From contig JAQWTV010000110.1 of NCBI GenBank assembly GCA_029242545.1, forward strand, positions 1 to 64,000: a DNA stretch of 64,000 bases, written 5' to 3'. Each line of letters starts with the position of its first letter. Position 1 is the stretch's first letter. The stretch is from Roseibacillus sp. (lineage in GTDB: Bacteria; Verrucomicrobiota; Verrucomicrobiia; Verrucomicrobiales; Akkermansiaceae). Of the stretch, positions 36,228 to 44,442 are shown piece by piece. Both the position numbers and the translations under genes were made by a program. Under the pieces are notes generated by a model, which was not told the origin of the DNA, ran no database searches, and saw only the letters and a list, made by a program, of their open reading frames with translations.

Positions 36228-37925
36228 ATGACAGTGCCCGACCAGACATTCTACACACTTTTTGAGCAGTATCTTGAGGACTATCTCCGAGAGTGTCCTG
36301 TCCATGCGAGTCAGCTGGGAAACCATCGCTACGATGATCAGCTTGGAACCTTCACCAGGGAAGGGCGGGAGAACCGCACTAAGTGCCAACGCCAGATGCT
36401 CAAGAGGCTCAAGGAAGAGGTCGAGTGGGAGGATCTCAGCCCCTCGGCCCGAATCGACCATGAGATTCTCTGCCACGACTTCGAGGAGAGAATCTGGTTG
36501 GCAGAGAATATCCGCGAGTTTGAGGAGGACCCCCGAAGCTACAACCTCTACCTGACTGCCAGCGTCTATACTCTGCTCACTCAGTCGAGCCTTCCTCACG
36601 AAGAAAACATCTCCAATGCTATTGCCCGCATCCGTCGTCTTCCGGAAGTGATCGCCGAGGCCCGCCGAAGCCTAACCAACCCTCCCTTGCCGGTCCTCGA
36701 GACAAGCATCTCCCAGAACCGCGGAGTGATCAGCTTTTATCAAAATGGGCTCTACGAACTCATCGGGAATTCTCCGCAACTGGCGGAAGTGAAAGAGGTC
36801 GCAGAGCATCTTGTCTCTCACCTCTATGACTATCAGGATTTTCTCGAGAATGATGTTCGAGCAAGAGCCACCGACCAATGGCGACTGGGCAAGGAAAAGT
36901 TCGAGCGGAAACTTCAGCTCTCTCTCAACGCCGATCTCACCGCGGACGACGTCCTCCGCCAGGCCGAGACCGAGTTCGAGAGGGTAACGGATGAGATGTA
37001 TGTCACCGCCCGACAACTATGGGCCGGATATCACGAACACCTTGCTCTCCCTCCCGACGATCTTGAGGGCCGGCACCAAACTATCACTCGTGTCCTTCAG
37101 GCCGTCGGACAGGAACATGGCGCACCCGAAGGCCTTCTCTCCGACGCAAGGTCCACCGTCGAGAAGCTGAAAAAATTCATACGATCCAAGGATATTCTTC
37201 GCCTGCCCGAACCCGACCAGTGCGAGCTGACGGAAATGCCGGAATTTCATCGTGGAAACTCTCTCGCCTACATCCAGCCGGCTCCTCCTCTTGATCCAGA
37301 CAATAAGACAATCTATGCGATCAGCCCACCTCCAGCCAATTGGAGCGATCAACAGGTGGAGAGCTTCCTGCAGGAATACAACCGGCATATGCTCCAGATT
37401 CTTACCATACACGAGGCCTACCCCGGTCATTACGTCCAACTCGCATACCATAACCGGGAGACCTCCCCAGTGCGCCGCCTCCTGCTATCTGGTGTCTTCA
37501 TTGAGGGGTGGGCCGTCTACACCGAGCAAATGATGCTCGATCAGGGATATGGCGAAGGAGACCTCTCGCTACGCTTGACCCAGTTGAAGTTCTACCTTCG
37601 CGCAGTAGCCAATGCGATCCTGGACCATCGCATGCATTGCTCCTCGCTCAGTGATGAAGAGGCCCTCGACTTTCTCATGAATCGATCTTTTCAGTCAGAG
37701 GGAGAAGCCCTTCTTAAGATTGCGCGCTCCAAGCAATCCACCGTTCAACTAAGCACATATTTTGTTGGTCGAATGGCACTGTATGAACTCAGGCGCGACA
37801 TTCAACGTGAACAGGGACCGGATTTTGAACTGGGACGTTACCATGAGGCCGTCCTTGCTCATGGATCGCTGCCCGTCAAATACCTCGGCGAGCTTGTGAG
37901 ACGTCGTCTGGAGGATCCTCGCTAG
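36228..37925 (+). CDS. DUF885 family metallopeptidase-like protein
   Basis: This 565-aa protein belongs to DUF885 (PF05960). The conserved HEAYPGHYVQ (HExxxGH) and the following EGWAVYTEQMM place it among putative zinc carboxypeptidase-like enzymes, with a helical body. There is no signal peptide, so it is predicted to be cytoplasmic, unlike many PVC homologues. Its position 33 bases behind abgT-like gene 34555 suggests it hydrolyses the imported compound, in the way AbgA/AbgB act on p-aminobenzoyl-glutamate in E. coli, but by an unrelated enzyme family. This role is an inference. Confidence 0.87.
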   Translation: MTVPDQTFYTLFEQYLEDYLRECPVHASQLGNHRYDDQLGTFTREGRENRTKCQRQMLKRLKEEVEWEDLSPSARIDHEILCHDFEERIWLAENIREFEEDPRSYNLYLTASVYTLLTQSSLPHEENISNAIARIRRLPEVIAEARRSLTNPPLPVLETSISQNRGVISFYQNGLYELIGNSPQLAEVKEVAEHLVSHLYDYQDFLENDVRARATDQWRLGKEKFERKLQLSLNADLTADDVLRQAETEFERVTDEMYVTARQLWAGYHEHLALPPDDLEGRHQTITRVLQAVGQEHGAPEGLLSDARSTVEKLKKFIRSKDILRLPEPDQCELTEMPEFHRGNSLAYIQPAPPLDPDNKTIYAISPPPANWSDQQVESFLQEYNRHMLQILTIHEAYPGHYVQLAYHNRETSPVRRLLLSGVFIEGWAVYTEQMMLDQGYGEGDLSLRLTQLKFYLRAVANAILDHRMHCSSLSDEEALDFLMNRSFQSEGEALLKIARSKQSTVQLSTYFVGRMALYELRRDIQREQGPDFELGRYHEAVLAHGSLPVKYLGELVRRRLEDPR

Positions 37926-37932
37926 GTGCAGC

Positions 37933-37963
37933 AAAAAAAGAAGGCCTCCTTTCGGAGGCCTTC
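37933..37963 (-). terminator. Rho-independent terminator after the FKBP gene
   Basis: A perfect 10-bp stem, GAAGGCCTCC / GGAGGCCTTC (37940-37949 with 37954-37963), has a 4-base loop. On the minus strand it is followed by seven T residues (the A tract at 37933-37939). It lies 23 bases after the FKBP stop codon and is a textbook intrinsic terminator for that gene. The hairpin may also slow transcription of the convergent DUF885 gene, but no T tract follows it on the plus strand. Confidence 0.9.
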
Positions 37964-37985
37964 GGAAATATGTTCTTCGAGGAAA

Positions 37986-38690
37986 CTATTTCTTTTCCTG
38001 CCCCTTGATTGAAAGGAGTTCTACTTCGAAGATAAGAGTCGAATTCGGTCCGATGTCTCGTCCTGCCCCATTTTTACCGTAGGCAAGATCTGCGGGAATA
38101 AAGAGCTTATACTTAGCCCCTGCCTCCATCAGCTGGAGCGCCTCGGTCCAACCCGCGATCACACCATTGACAGGAAATGTGGCCGGCGACTTCCGCTCAA
38201 CTGAGCTGTCAAAGACCGTGCCATCGATCAGAGTCCCATGGTAGTGGACCGTCACGGTATCAAGAGGAGTAGGTTTTGCCCCTTTCCCGGCCGAAATGAC
38301 CTCATACTGAAGGCCTGACTTGGTCACTTTGACCCCTTCCCGCTTCTTGTTGTCCGCGAGAAACTTGGTTCCCGCCGCAACATTTTCTGCAGAGGCCGAG
38401 GCCGCCTTGGCTTCCGCCTGTTTTTGCATTTCAGCTTGGAATGTTTCCATAATCTTCACTGCATCAGCTTCCGAGATTTTCGAATCCTTCCCGGTCAGCC
38501 CTTCACGCAGGCCCATAACGAGGTTCTCGATGTTCAATTTAATCCCATCCCGATTAATCGTCTCCCCGATATTGCGTCCGATCAGGTAGGAGGCCTTGTC
38601 CCGTTCGGATTCCAGTTTTGGTTCTTCTGCCTGAACCGACGTGGCCAGGAGGGCCAAGGACAGAGAGGCAGCAGTGGCGTGCTTGAGCAT
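37986..38690 (-). CDS. Periplasmic FKBP-type peptidyl-prolyl isomerase
   Basis: The 234-aa product has a signal peptide (LSLALLATSVQA), an FKBP_N dimerisation domain (ERDKASYLIGRNIGETI ... EAMQ-like helices), a linker starting GTKFLADNKKREGVKVTKSGLQY, and an FKBP_C catalytic domain with VHYHGTLIDGTVFDSS, FPVNGVIAGWTEALQLM and IPADLAYGKNGAG. This is the Mip/FkpA/FklB layout, so it should act as a folding catalyst and chaperone for exported proteins. That fits the many secreted proteins encoded around it. It is followed by a strong terminator and stands as a single transcription unit. Confidence 0.95.
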   Translation of the reverse strand: MLKHATAASLSLALLATSVQAEEPKLESERDKASYLIGRNIGETINRDGIKLNIENLVMGLREGLTGKDSKISEADAVKIMETFQAEMQKQAEAKAASASAENVAAGTKFLADNKKREGVKVTKSGLQYEVISAGKGAKPTPLDTVTVHYHGTLIDGTVFDSSVERKSPATFPVNGVIAGWTEALQLMEAGAKYKLFIPADLAYGKNGAGRDIGPNSTLIFEVELLSIKGQEKK

Positions 38691-38782
38691 GGCTGGGAGA
38701 TTTGGCCCGGAAATGGCAAAGTCAACTCATTCCTACCCACAGAGCATTGAAACGAGCGGGGAATCATTGATACTCAGATCAG

Positions 38783-39313
38783 ATGAAGATCCTGATTGTC
38801 TCCTGCAGCCTGCATCCCGAAAGCCGTAGCCGTCGTCTTGCGGGCGAGCTGGAGTCTATCTGGCGAGCAACTGGTCGCGCTGAAATCTCCACCCTCGACC
38901 TGCGGGATCTCGAGTTACCGGCCTGTGATGGGACCTCAGCCTATGGACACCCTGACACAGTGAAATTGCAGGAGATCTTCACAGATACGGACGCCGTCGT
39001 CCTAGCCGTCCCGATCTATAACTACGACATTAATGCGGCAGCTAAGAACGCCATCGAGCTAGCTGGCCGCCAGCTTACAGGTAAAGTCGCAGGGTTTCTT
39101 TGCTCGGCTGGTGGAGAGCGAAGTTACATGTCCGTGATGGCAGTGGCTAACAGCCTCATGCTGGACTTCCGAACCGTGATTCTTCCTCGCTTCGTCTACG
39201 CAGGAAAGGGCGATGTTTCTGACTCAGGTGAACTCAGCACCGAAATCCGTGAAAGAGTTGCCCAGTTCGGGGAAGAGTTCCTTACCCTCGCACAGGCATT
39301 GCAATCTGCCTAG
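38783..39313 (+). CDS. NAD(P)H-dependent FMN reductase family protein
   Basis: The 176-aa flavodoxin-like protein has the phosphate-binding loop SCSLHPESRSRRLA, the PIYNYDINAAAKNAIE motif that contacts the flavin ring, and GFLCSAGGERSYMS. It matches the NADPH-dependent FMN reductase family (PF03358), which reduces flavins, quinones or chromate. It is cytoplasmic. A DUF1501 gene begins 17 bases after its stop, so the two are probably co-transcribed. Start at ATG 38783 has no visible Shine-Dalgarno sequence. Confidence 0.88.
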   Translation: MKILIVSCSLHPESRSRRLAGELESIWRATGRAEISTLDLRDLELPACDGTSAYGHPDTVKLQEIFTDTDAVVLAVPIYNYDINAAAKNAIELAGRQLTGKVAGFLCSAGGERSYMSVMAVANSLMLDFRTVILPRFVYAGKGDVSDSGELSTEIRERVAQFGEEFLTLAQALQSA

Positions 39314-39330
39314 AGTCTCTTTCTATACCC

Positions 39331-40725
39331 ATGAGTGACGCCCCCTTAGCCATCGCACGCCGGGAAATGCTCGCCCGGTCCTCACTGGGATTCGGGTCTC
39401 TGGCATGCAGCGCCCTACTCGATAAGGCCAGGGCCGGGGGAGTGATCGAGAGGCATCTTTCGCCAAAGGTGCGTAATATCATATTTCTCTTCATGGAGGG
39501 TGGAGTATCGCAGGTCGACTCCTTCGACTATAAACCAATACTGGAGAAGCATCACGGCAAGGACCCCCGCAAGGAGATTGGACAGCTTGAAAGAACGCAG
39601 TTCGAGGCTATCGGCAAGGTGTTCAAATCACCATGGAATTTCCAGAGACGAGGTCAAACTGGGGCCTGGATCAGCGACCTATTTCCTAGAGTGGCCGAAA
39701 TGGCGGATGAGCTCTGCATCGTCAAATCGATGACCTCGCGCTTCCCCGAGCACACCAGTGCTAACTTCTTCCTCCATAGTGGAACCGGTTTACAAGGACG
39801 GCCCAGCATGGGCGCGTGGGCCAGTTACGGGCTGGGAAGCGATAACGACAATCTACCCGGCTATATTGTTCTCAATGGGGGCCAGATTCCCTCCGGAGGC
39901 TTGGATTGCTTCAGTAATGGCTTTCTTCCGGCCACTGCCCGGGGAAGCCTCCTCAACGCTATAGGAGCCCCTCTTGCCAACGTCACTCCAAACGAGCGTG
40001 GCGCCCAGTCACAAGCCTTGAAGAGGCGGCTAGTCGGCCATCTCAATCAGCAGACTCCTGCGAATTCTCGGGAACTGGAAGCTGCCATCGCGAACTATGA
40101 ACTCGCGGCCCGGATGCAACTTGCCGTCCCGGAAGTGATGTCGCTGGAAGGAGAATCCCAATCAATCCGGCGGCTCTATGGTCTCGATGCCGAATACCCG
40201 CACACCCGGACCTACGCCCGTCAATGCCTGATCGCCCGGAGACTCGTGGAGCGCGGAGTCCGCTTTGTTGAGCTCACTATTCCCATGGTCAACGGGTTTC
40301 AACGCTGGGACGCTCACGGCGATATTGCTAGCAACCATGGTGACAACGCCCGGGCGGTAGACCAGCCCATCGCTGGTCTACTCAAGGATTTACGGAGCCG
40401 GGGAATGCTGGATGAGACCCTCGTCCTCTGGTCCGGCGAATTTGGAAGGACGCCTTTCGCGCAAGGAGGGTCTGGCCGGGATCACAACGAACACGGCTTC
40501 AGCCTCTGGATGGCTGGAGGAGGCATAAGACCGGGCATCTCCTATGGAGAAACGGATCAATGGGGCTATAAAGCAGTCTCGGGACGGTTGGAGGTGCATG
40601 ATCTCCACGCCACTCTCCTCCACCTCCTTGGAGTAGATCACAAAGCATTCACTCACCGGTTTGGAGGACGGGACATCCGTCTCACCGATGTTCACGGCCG
40701 TGTGGTGAAAGAGCTCCTAGCCTAG
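39331..40725 (+). CDS. Tat-exported DUF1501 family protein without an adjacent PSD1 partner
   Basis: The 464-aa protein has a Tat motif ARREMLARSS followed by GFGSLACSALL. DUF1501 motifs are FMEGGVSQVDSFDYKP (Val in place of the usual Pro), WSGEFGRTPFAQGGSGRDHNEHG and RDIRLTDVHGRVV. Unlike the other DUF1501 gene pairs in the window there is no cytochrome-type gene next to it; its upstream neighbour is an FMN reductase 17 bases away. It is the only one of the four Tat modules on the plus strand. It may share a cytochrome encoded elsewhere. Confidence 0.92.
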   Translation: MSDAPLAIARREMLARSSLGFGSLACSALLDKARAGGVIERHLSPKVRNIIFLFMEGGVSQVDSFDYKPILEKHHGKDPRKEIGQLERTQFEAIGKVFKSPWNFQRRGQTGAWISDLFPRVAEMADELCIVKSMTSRFPEHTSANFFLHSGTGLQGRPSMGAWASYGLGSDNDNLPGYIVLNGGQIPSGGLDCFSNGFLPATARGSLLNAIGAPLANVTPNERGAQSQALKRRLVGHLNQQTPANSRELEAAIANYELAARMQLAVPEVMSLEGESQSIRRLYGLDAEYPHTRTYARQCLIARRLVERGVRFVELTIPMVNGFQRWDAHGDIASNHGDNARAVDQPIAGLLKDLRSRGMLDETLVLWSGEFGRTPFAQGGSGRDHNEHGFSLWMAGGGIRPGISYGETDQWGYKAVSGRLEVHDLHATLLHLLGVDHKAFTHRFGGRDIRLTDVHGRVVKELLA

Positions 40726-40738
40726 AACTTTGGGCGAC

Positions 40739-41227
40739 TTACTCCGACTTCCTTACCAGAGTAATCTCTCCCTCATCGCCGGTGGTGACATTCTTGAGAC
40801 CCATGTTGAGCTTATCGTTCTCAATCTGGTGGCTCACCTTGACCGTCTCCTTCTTCTCATCACTGTCAACAGTCTTGAGAGTCAGCATCGCTACCCCGTT
40901 CTCTTCTGCCCATTGGCCCATACCCACGCCTCCGCTCTCGTCGGCACTGACGTGCATCACCTCTCCGCTCTCCGGGTCTACCGCAATCAAGGCTTCAGAG
41001 CTATCACCTGGCATCTTGATGCTGAGACCGAGAACCCGGTCCTTGATCCGCCAAGTATAGGTCAGAGAGAGTGCTTGGCCATTGGTGTCCTGATCTACCC
41101 AGGTTCCAATCAGGGTTCCCAGTCCGCCACTCTCCAGGATTTCTGCAAGATTTTCAGCTCGCGAGGAAGTCCCCGAAAGCAGGACCATGGAGGAAAGGAC
41201 AAGGGCAAAGAGGGTGCTATGTTTCAT
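40739..41227 (-). CDS. Exported hypothetical protein, lipocalin-like size
   Basis: I do not recognise a named family. From ATG 41227 the 162-aa product has a signal peptide (FALVLSSMVLLSGTSSRA). A compact beta-rich domain follows with GTWVDQDTNGQALSLTYTWRIKDRVLG, IAVDPESGEVMHV and a C-terminal LVRKSE. The opening (GTW...) and alternating hydrophobic strands are reminiscent of lipocalin/DUF1579-like barrels. The ORF-track start at 41269 adds an Arg-rich tail that would spoil the signal peptide. It follows the BASS transporter gene by 43 bases on the same strand and may be co-transcribed. Confidence 0.7.
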   Translation of the reverse strand: MKHSTLFALVLSSMVLLSGTSSRAENLAEILESGGLGTLIGTWVDQDTNGQALSLTYTWRIKDRVLGLSIKMPGDSSEALIAVDPESGEVMHVSADESGGVGMGQWAEENGVAMLTLKTVDSDEKKETVKVSHQIENDKLNMGLKNVTTGDEGEITLVRKSE

Positions 41228-41270
41228 CGAGAATCGGTTACACCCTGATCGCCGGCGGCGCAAGTCCACG

Positions 41271-42278
41271 TTACCCGGAGGTAGATTTCTTCACTCCCTC
41301 ACGATCCGAGTTGCCCTTGCGCTCCGGGGGGCGAGACCGCCACAGGCTCGCCAGCATACTCCCAATCAGGCAGTGGTAGAGGGCAGAAATCGCACAGACC
41401 ATGGCCGCTCCGGGCTGGGCCGCAAAATGCACCTTGGCCAAAGTGGCCCCCAGACCGGAATTCTGCATTCCTACCTCAATAGAGACCGTGCGCCGCTCCT
41501 TCTCACCCAGCCGGAGGAGCCGGGCCCAGAAGTAACCCATCACAAATCCAGCAACGTGAAGGACGAAGACAGCTAAGAGTAACAGGTTGAGGTTTTCGAG
41601 GATGCGCTCCTTGTTACCACCAACAATCCCTCCCACGATGAGAACGATCACCACGATAGACAAAAGCGGCGAAACCTCTCCTGCCACCTTACGAGCTTTT
41701 AAACCGAGAATTCGGTTAAGGACCAGTCCCGCCACCACCGGCACCAGCACAACTGCCAGCATTGCCTTTAGCATCGCCCACGCATCGACTGGAATGGGGA
41801 TCGCCAACGAGGCGTAGCCCTTGGTTAGATAGGGTGTCAGGGCGATCGCAAGCAAGGTTGAACACATCGTCATCAGAACACTGAGAGCGACATTCGCCCG
41901 GGCGAGATAACTAACTACGTTGGAGGCTGTCCCTCCGGGGCAGCAGGCCACCAGGATAAGTCCAAGTTTGAATTCGTCATCCAGACCAAAAAGAACGGCA
42001 ACTCCCCACCCGAGGAAGGGCATGATGAGAAACTGAGCCAGCACCCCGATTACCACCGCCCGCGGAACGGAAAGGGCCCGCTTCACGTCTTCAAAGCTAA
42101 GGGTCAATCCCATACCCAGCATGATCACTCCCAGTCCGAGGGGAACCAACTTGAGATTTGTTCCAGGGAATGCCTCCCTGACGAACCATGTGAAATGAGC
42201 GGGGTAGATCCACGCCCACAGGGTCCCGAGCAGGGTCCAGAGCCAGAAGAGCCTTGCTGCTGTTCTCACCAACCGCAT
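41271..42278 (-). CDS. Bile acid:sodium symporter (BASS/SBF) family transporter
   Basis: The 335-aa protein has ten hydrophobic segments and the BASS signatures: VACCPGGTASNVVSYLARANVALS in the crossover region and the late SIEVGMQNSGLGATLAKVHF. Bacterial members import organic anions such as 2-keto acids and pantothenate precursors, or bile acids, with sodium. The first gene of a minus-strand pair, it is divergent across 250 bases from the HPS-like/dehydrogenase/epimerase unit, so it might import that pathway's substrate. This link is inferred from position only. Confidence 0.92.
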   Translation of the reverse strand: MRLVRTAARLFWLWTLLGTLWAWIYPAHFTWFVREAFPGTNLKLVPLGLGVIMLGMGLTLSFEDVKRALSVPRAVVIGVLAQFLIMPFLGWGVAVLFGLDDEFKLGLILVACCPGGTASNVVSYLARANVALSVLMTMCSTLLAIALTPYLTKGYASLAIPIPVDAWAMLKAMLAVVLVPVVAGLVLNRILGLKARKVAGEVSPLLSIVVIVLIVGGIVGGNKERILENLNLLLLAVFVLHVAGFVMGYFWARLLRLGEKERRTVSIEVGMQNSGLGATLAKVHFAAQPGAAMVCAISALYHCLIGSMLASLWRSRPPERKGNSDREGVKKSTSG

Positions 42279-42528
42279 GGCGCAAGAGACTCCTGCATTT
42301 CTCGCAAGAGGTCACGAACCGTTTTCTCCCCTGTGGGAAGCCCCCATGAGTCACTCGTGCTGCAATATAAGGGCAGGCCATTGAGTGAAACATGGCCCTC
42401 TCAGGCGTATTCCAATCTGCAGCGATTGAATTCAGAGTCCCTTCCTGCATCCGAGGCATGCGATTCGCGCCCGTGACCCGCTACAAGTGGATTGCATTGC
42501 CCCAGACTGACCTTCAGATTCTCTTTCG

Positions 42529-43194
42529 TTGGACCTTCAATTCCCTATCACCCAGATTGCCCTCGATTACCAATCGACTTCTGAAGCACTCGAAATGGCG
42601 GCCATTGCGGTGGAAGCGGGATTTGACTGGCTGGAAATCGGCACTCCCCTGGTAACCTGTCAGGGCCTTGCACCTGTCCGCGCAGTGGTTGACGCTTTCC
42701 CCTCTATCCCAGTGGCTATCGACTACAAGACCATGGACGGAGGTAGCCGTAATGTTCGGCACACCAAAGAAGAGGGCGCTCAGGTAATGACGGTCTGTGG
42801 CAATGCCTCCGATGCCACGATCCTCTCTGCAATTACGGCAGGTAAGGAGCTCGATATTGGGGTGGTCGTAGATACCATTGGCGCAGCGGACAAATCCTCA
42901 CGGGCTAGGCAGTGCCACGAGTGGGGAGCAGACATCGTTTACCTTCACTACAGCGCAGATGAACGAAGCGCAGACCCGACCCGGGATTCCATCCAGTGGC
43001 TCCCTGCGACCCTTGACGCAACCCCCGGACCGGTTGGCGTATCCACCTTCGGCGTGAAGGACGCCATTCAAGCCGCTCGCATGGGAGCGGATTACTTTAT
43101 CATCGGACACCCACTCACGGCTGCCGAGGACCCTCTATCTGCTCTCAAGAACTACGTCGAGGAAGTGAAGGGCAACTACCGCTCTCGTCACTGA
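42529..43194 (+). CDS. HPS/KGPDC-like decarboxylase or aldolase family protein (OMPDC suprafamily)
   Basis: The 221-aa TIM barrel aligns well with 3-hexulose-6-phosphate synthase and 3-keto-L-gulonate-6-phosphate decarboxylase: LEIGTPLV, AIDYKTMDGG (Asp-x-Lys-x-x-Asp active-site motif), SDATI, VVVDTI and YLHYSADE. The last two motifs resemble HPS more than KGPDC. The phosphate-binding loops differ: the first GG loop is replaced by GVSTFG and the second by IIGHPLT, where GG or GR is usual, so substrate may differ. The start appears to be TTG 42529, because the next Met would remove the first strand. It opens a three-gene plus-strand unit; the next gene starts 18 bases after its stop. Confidence 0.8.
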   Translation: MDLQFPITQIALDYQSTSEALEMAAIAVEAGFDWLEIGTPLVTCQGLAPVRAVVDAFPSIPVAIDYKTMDGGSRNVRHTKEEGAQVMTVCGNASDATILSAITAGKELDIGVVVDTIGAADKSSRARQCHEWGADIVYLHYSADERSADPTRDSIQWLPATLDATPGPVGVSTFGVKDAIQAARMGADYFIIGHPLTAAEDPLSALKNYVEEVKGNYRSRH

Positions 43195-43212
43195 TTACAG
43201 CCCCGTCCTATC

Positions 43213-44262
43213 ATGTCCGATTCCAGAACTGATCTTGCTGTCGTTAATTATGCCGCTGAGCCCGATAGCGTCGAGCTGCGTGAAATTCCTAGAGCGACCA
43301 TAAATGCCGATGAGGTCCTTCTGGAGGTAGAGGCAATCGGAGTCTGCGGAAGCGATCTCCACATGTGGCAGGGTGGTGTCAGCTGGGAAATGAATTACCC
43401 TGTCGTGCTTGGTCATGAGTTCTGCGGAAGAATTAAGGAGATTGGCAATGACGTCCAAGGATGGCAGGAAGGCGACCGTGCGGTAAGCGAGACTTCTGCC
43501 ATTATCGATCCGCTCAGCCCTCTCAGCCGCAGGGGATTATACAACCTTGATCCATCTCGAAGAGGCTACGGCGCGCTAGTCGACGGAGCCATGCGCAGAT
43601 TCGTGGCCGTGCCCCAGCGCATCCTGCACCAGCTACCAGAGGGAGTGCCCTTCGAACATGCGGCCCTGACCGAGCCGTGCTGCGTTGCCTATAACGCGGT
43701 GGTGAACAACGGGAACATCAGACCGGGCGATCGCATCCTCGTTATCGGCCCAGGACCCATTGGAATTTTCTCCGCCCATCTCGCAAAAATTGCCGGTGCC
43801 GAGGTAGCAATCGCAGGACTGCCCTCAGATGCTACCCGTCTACAGGTTGCCGAGAAATATGGATGCACTCCCCTGACCGACGGAGTAGAGGACTGGGCTC
43901 GGAGCGGTGATGGACTGGGCTGCGATGGAGTGATTGATGCAGCGGGAGCCTCGGGGGCCCTTCAGACTGCCATCGAGGTCGTGCGTCCAGCGGGTTGGAT
44001 CAGCAAGGTTGGCTGGGGCCCTCAACCCCTGGACTTTAGCCTCGATCCCCTCGTTCAGAAAAACGTCACTCTCCAGGGCAGCTTTAGTCACAACTGGCCC
44101 ATGTGGGAAACGGTCATTGCCATGATGGCCAGCGGCCAACTCGATGTCACTCCTGCACTCGGCGGGATATGGTCCCTCACAGAGTGGCGCTGCGCCTTCG
44201 AAACCATGCACAACCGGGACATCGTTAAAGCCGTTCTGACTCCTCAGGACGCCCATGGATGA
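43213..44262 (+). CDS. Zinc-dependent alcohol/polyol dehydrogenase (MDR superfamily)
   Basis: The 349-aa protein has the GroES-like domain with catalytic-zinc motifs GVCGSDLHMW and LGHEFCGRI, and Glu in LTEPCCVAYNAV. The Rossmann domain has VIGPGPIGIFSAHLAKIAGA. The four-Cys structural zinc lobe is missing; that loop reads ETSAIIDPLSPLSRRGLYNLDP instead. Relatives oxidise sorbitol, threonine or other secondary alcohols with NAD(P). It begins 18 bases after the HPS-like gene and is probably cotranscribed with it. Confidence 0.9.
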   Translation: MSDSRTDLAVVNYAAEPDSVELREIPRATINADEVLLEVEAIGVCGSDLHMWQGGVSWEMNYPVVLGHEFCGRIKEIGNDVQGWQEGDRAVSETSAIIDPLSPLSRRGLYNLDPSRRGYGALVDGAMRRFVAVPQRILHQLPEGVPFEHAALTEPCCVAYNAVVNNGNIRPGDRILVIGPGPIGIFSAHLAKIAGAEVAIAGLPSDATRLQVAEKYGCTPLTDGVEDWARSGDGLGCDGVIDAAGASGALQTAIEVVRPAGWISKVGWGPQPLDFSLDPLVQKNVTLQGSFSHNWPMWETVIAMMASGQLDVTPALGGIWSLTEWRCAFETMHNRDIVKAVLTPQDAHG

Positions 44263-44442
44263 CCGAATGGAGCTTCCTTTTTCTATTCTGGACCTCTCAG
44301 TGCGAGCTTTGGCATTGCCCTTTAATAAAACCATCGCTTCCCTCTCTTCCCGATCCGGTTTCGAAAATACGGCTCCCTCTCGAATCTGCCCGGCCCGCTC
44401 CGAGTCATTCCGATAAAAATCAGTAACCGAAATCCCTTTTCC

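Noticed and set aside
42279-42528. Riboswitch or small RNA in the divergent BASS/HPS-like gap
   Set aside because: No conserved aptamer core or terminator hairpin was recognised in these 250 bases; it is probably just a divergent promoter region.
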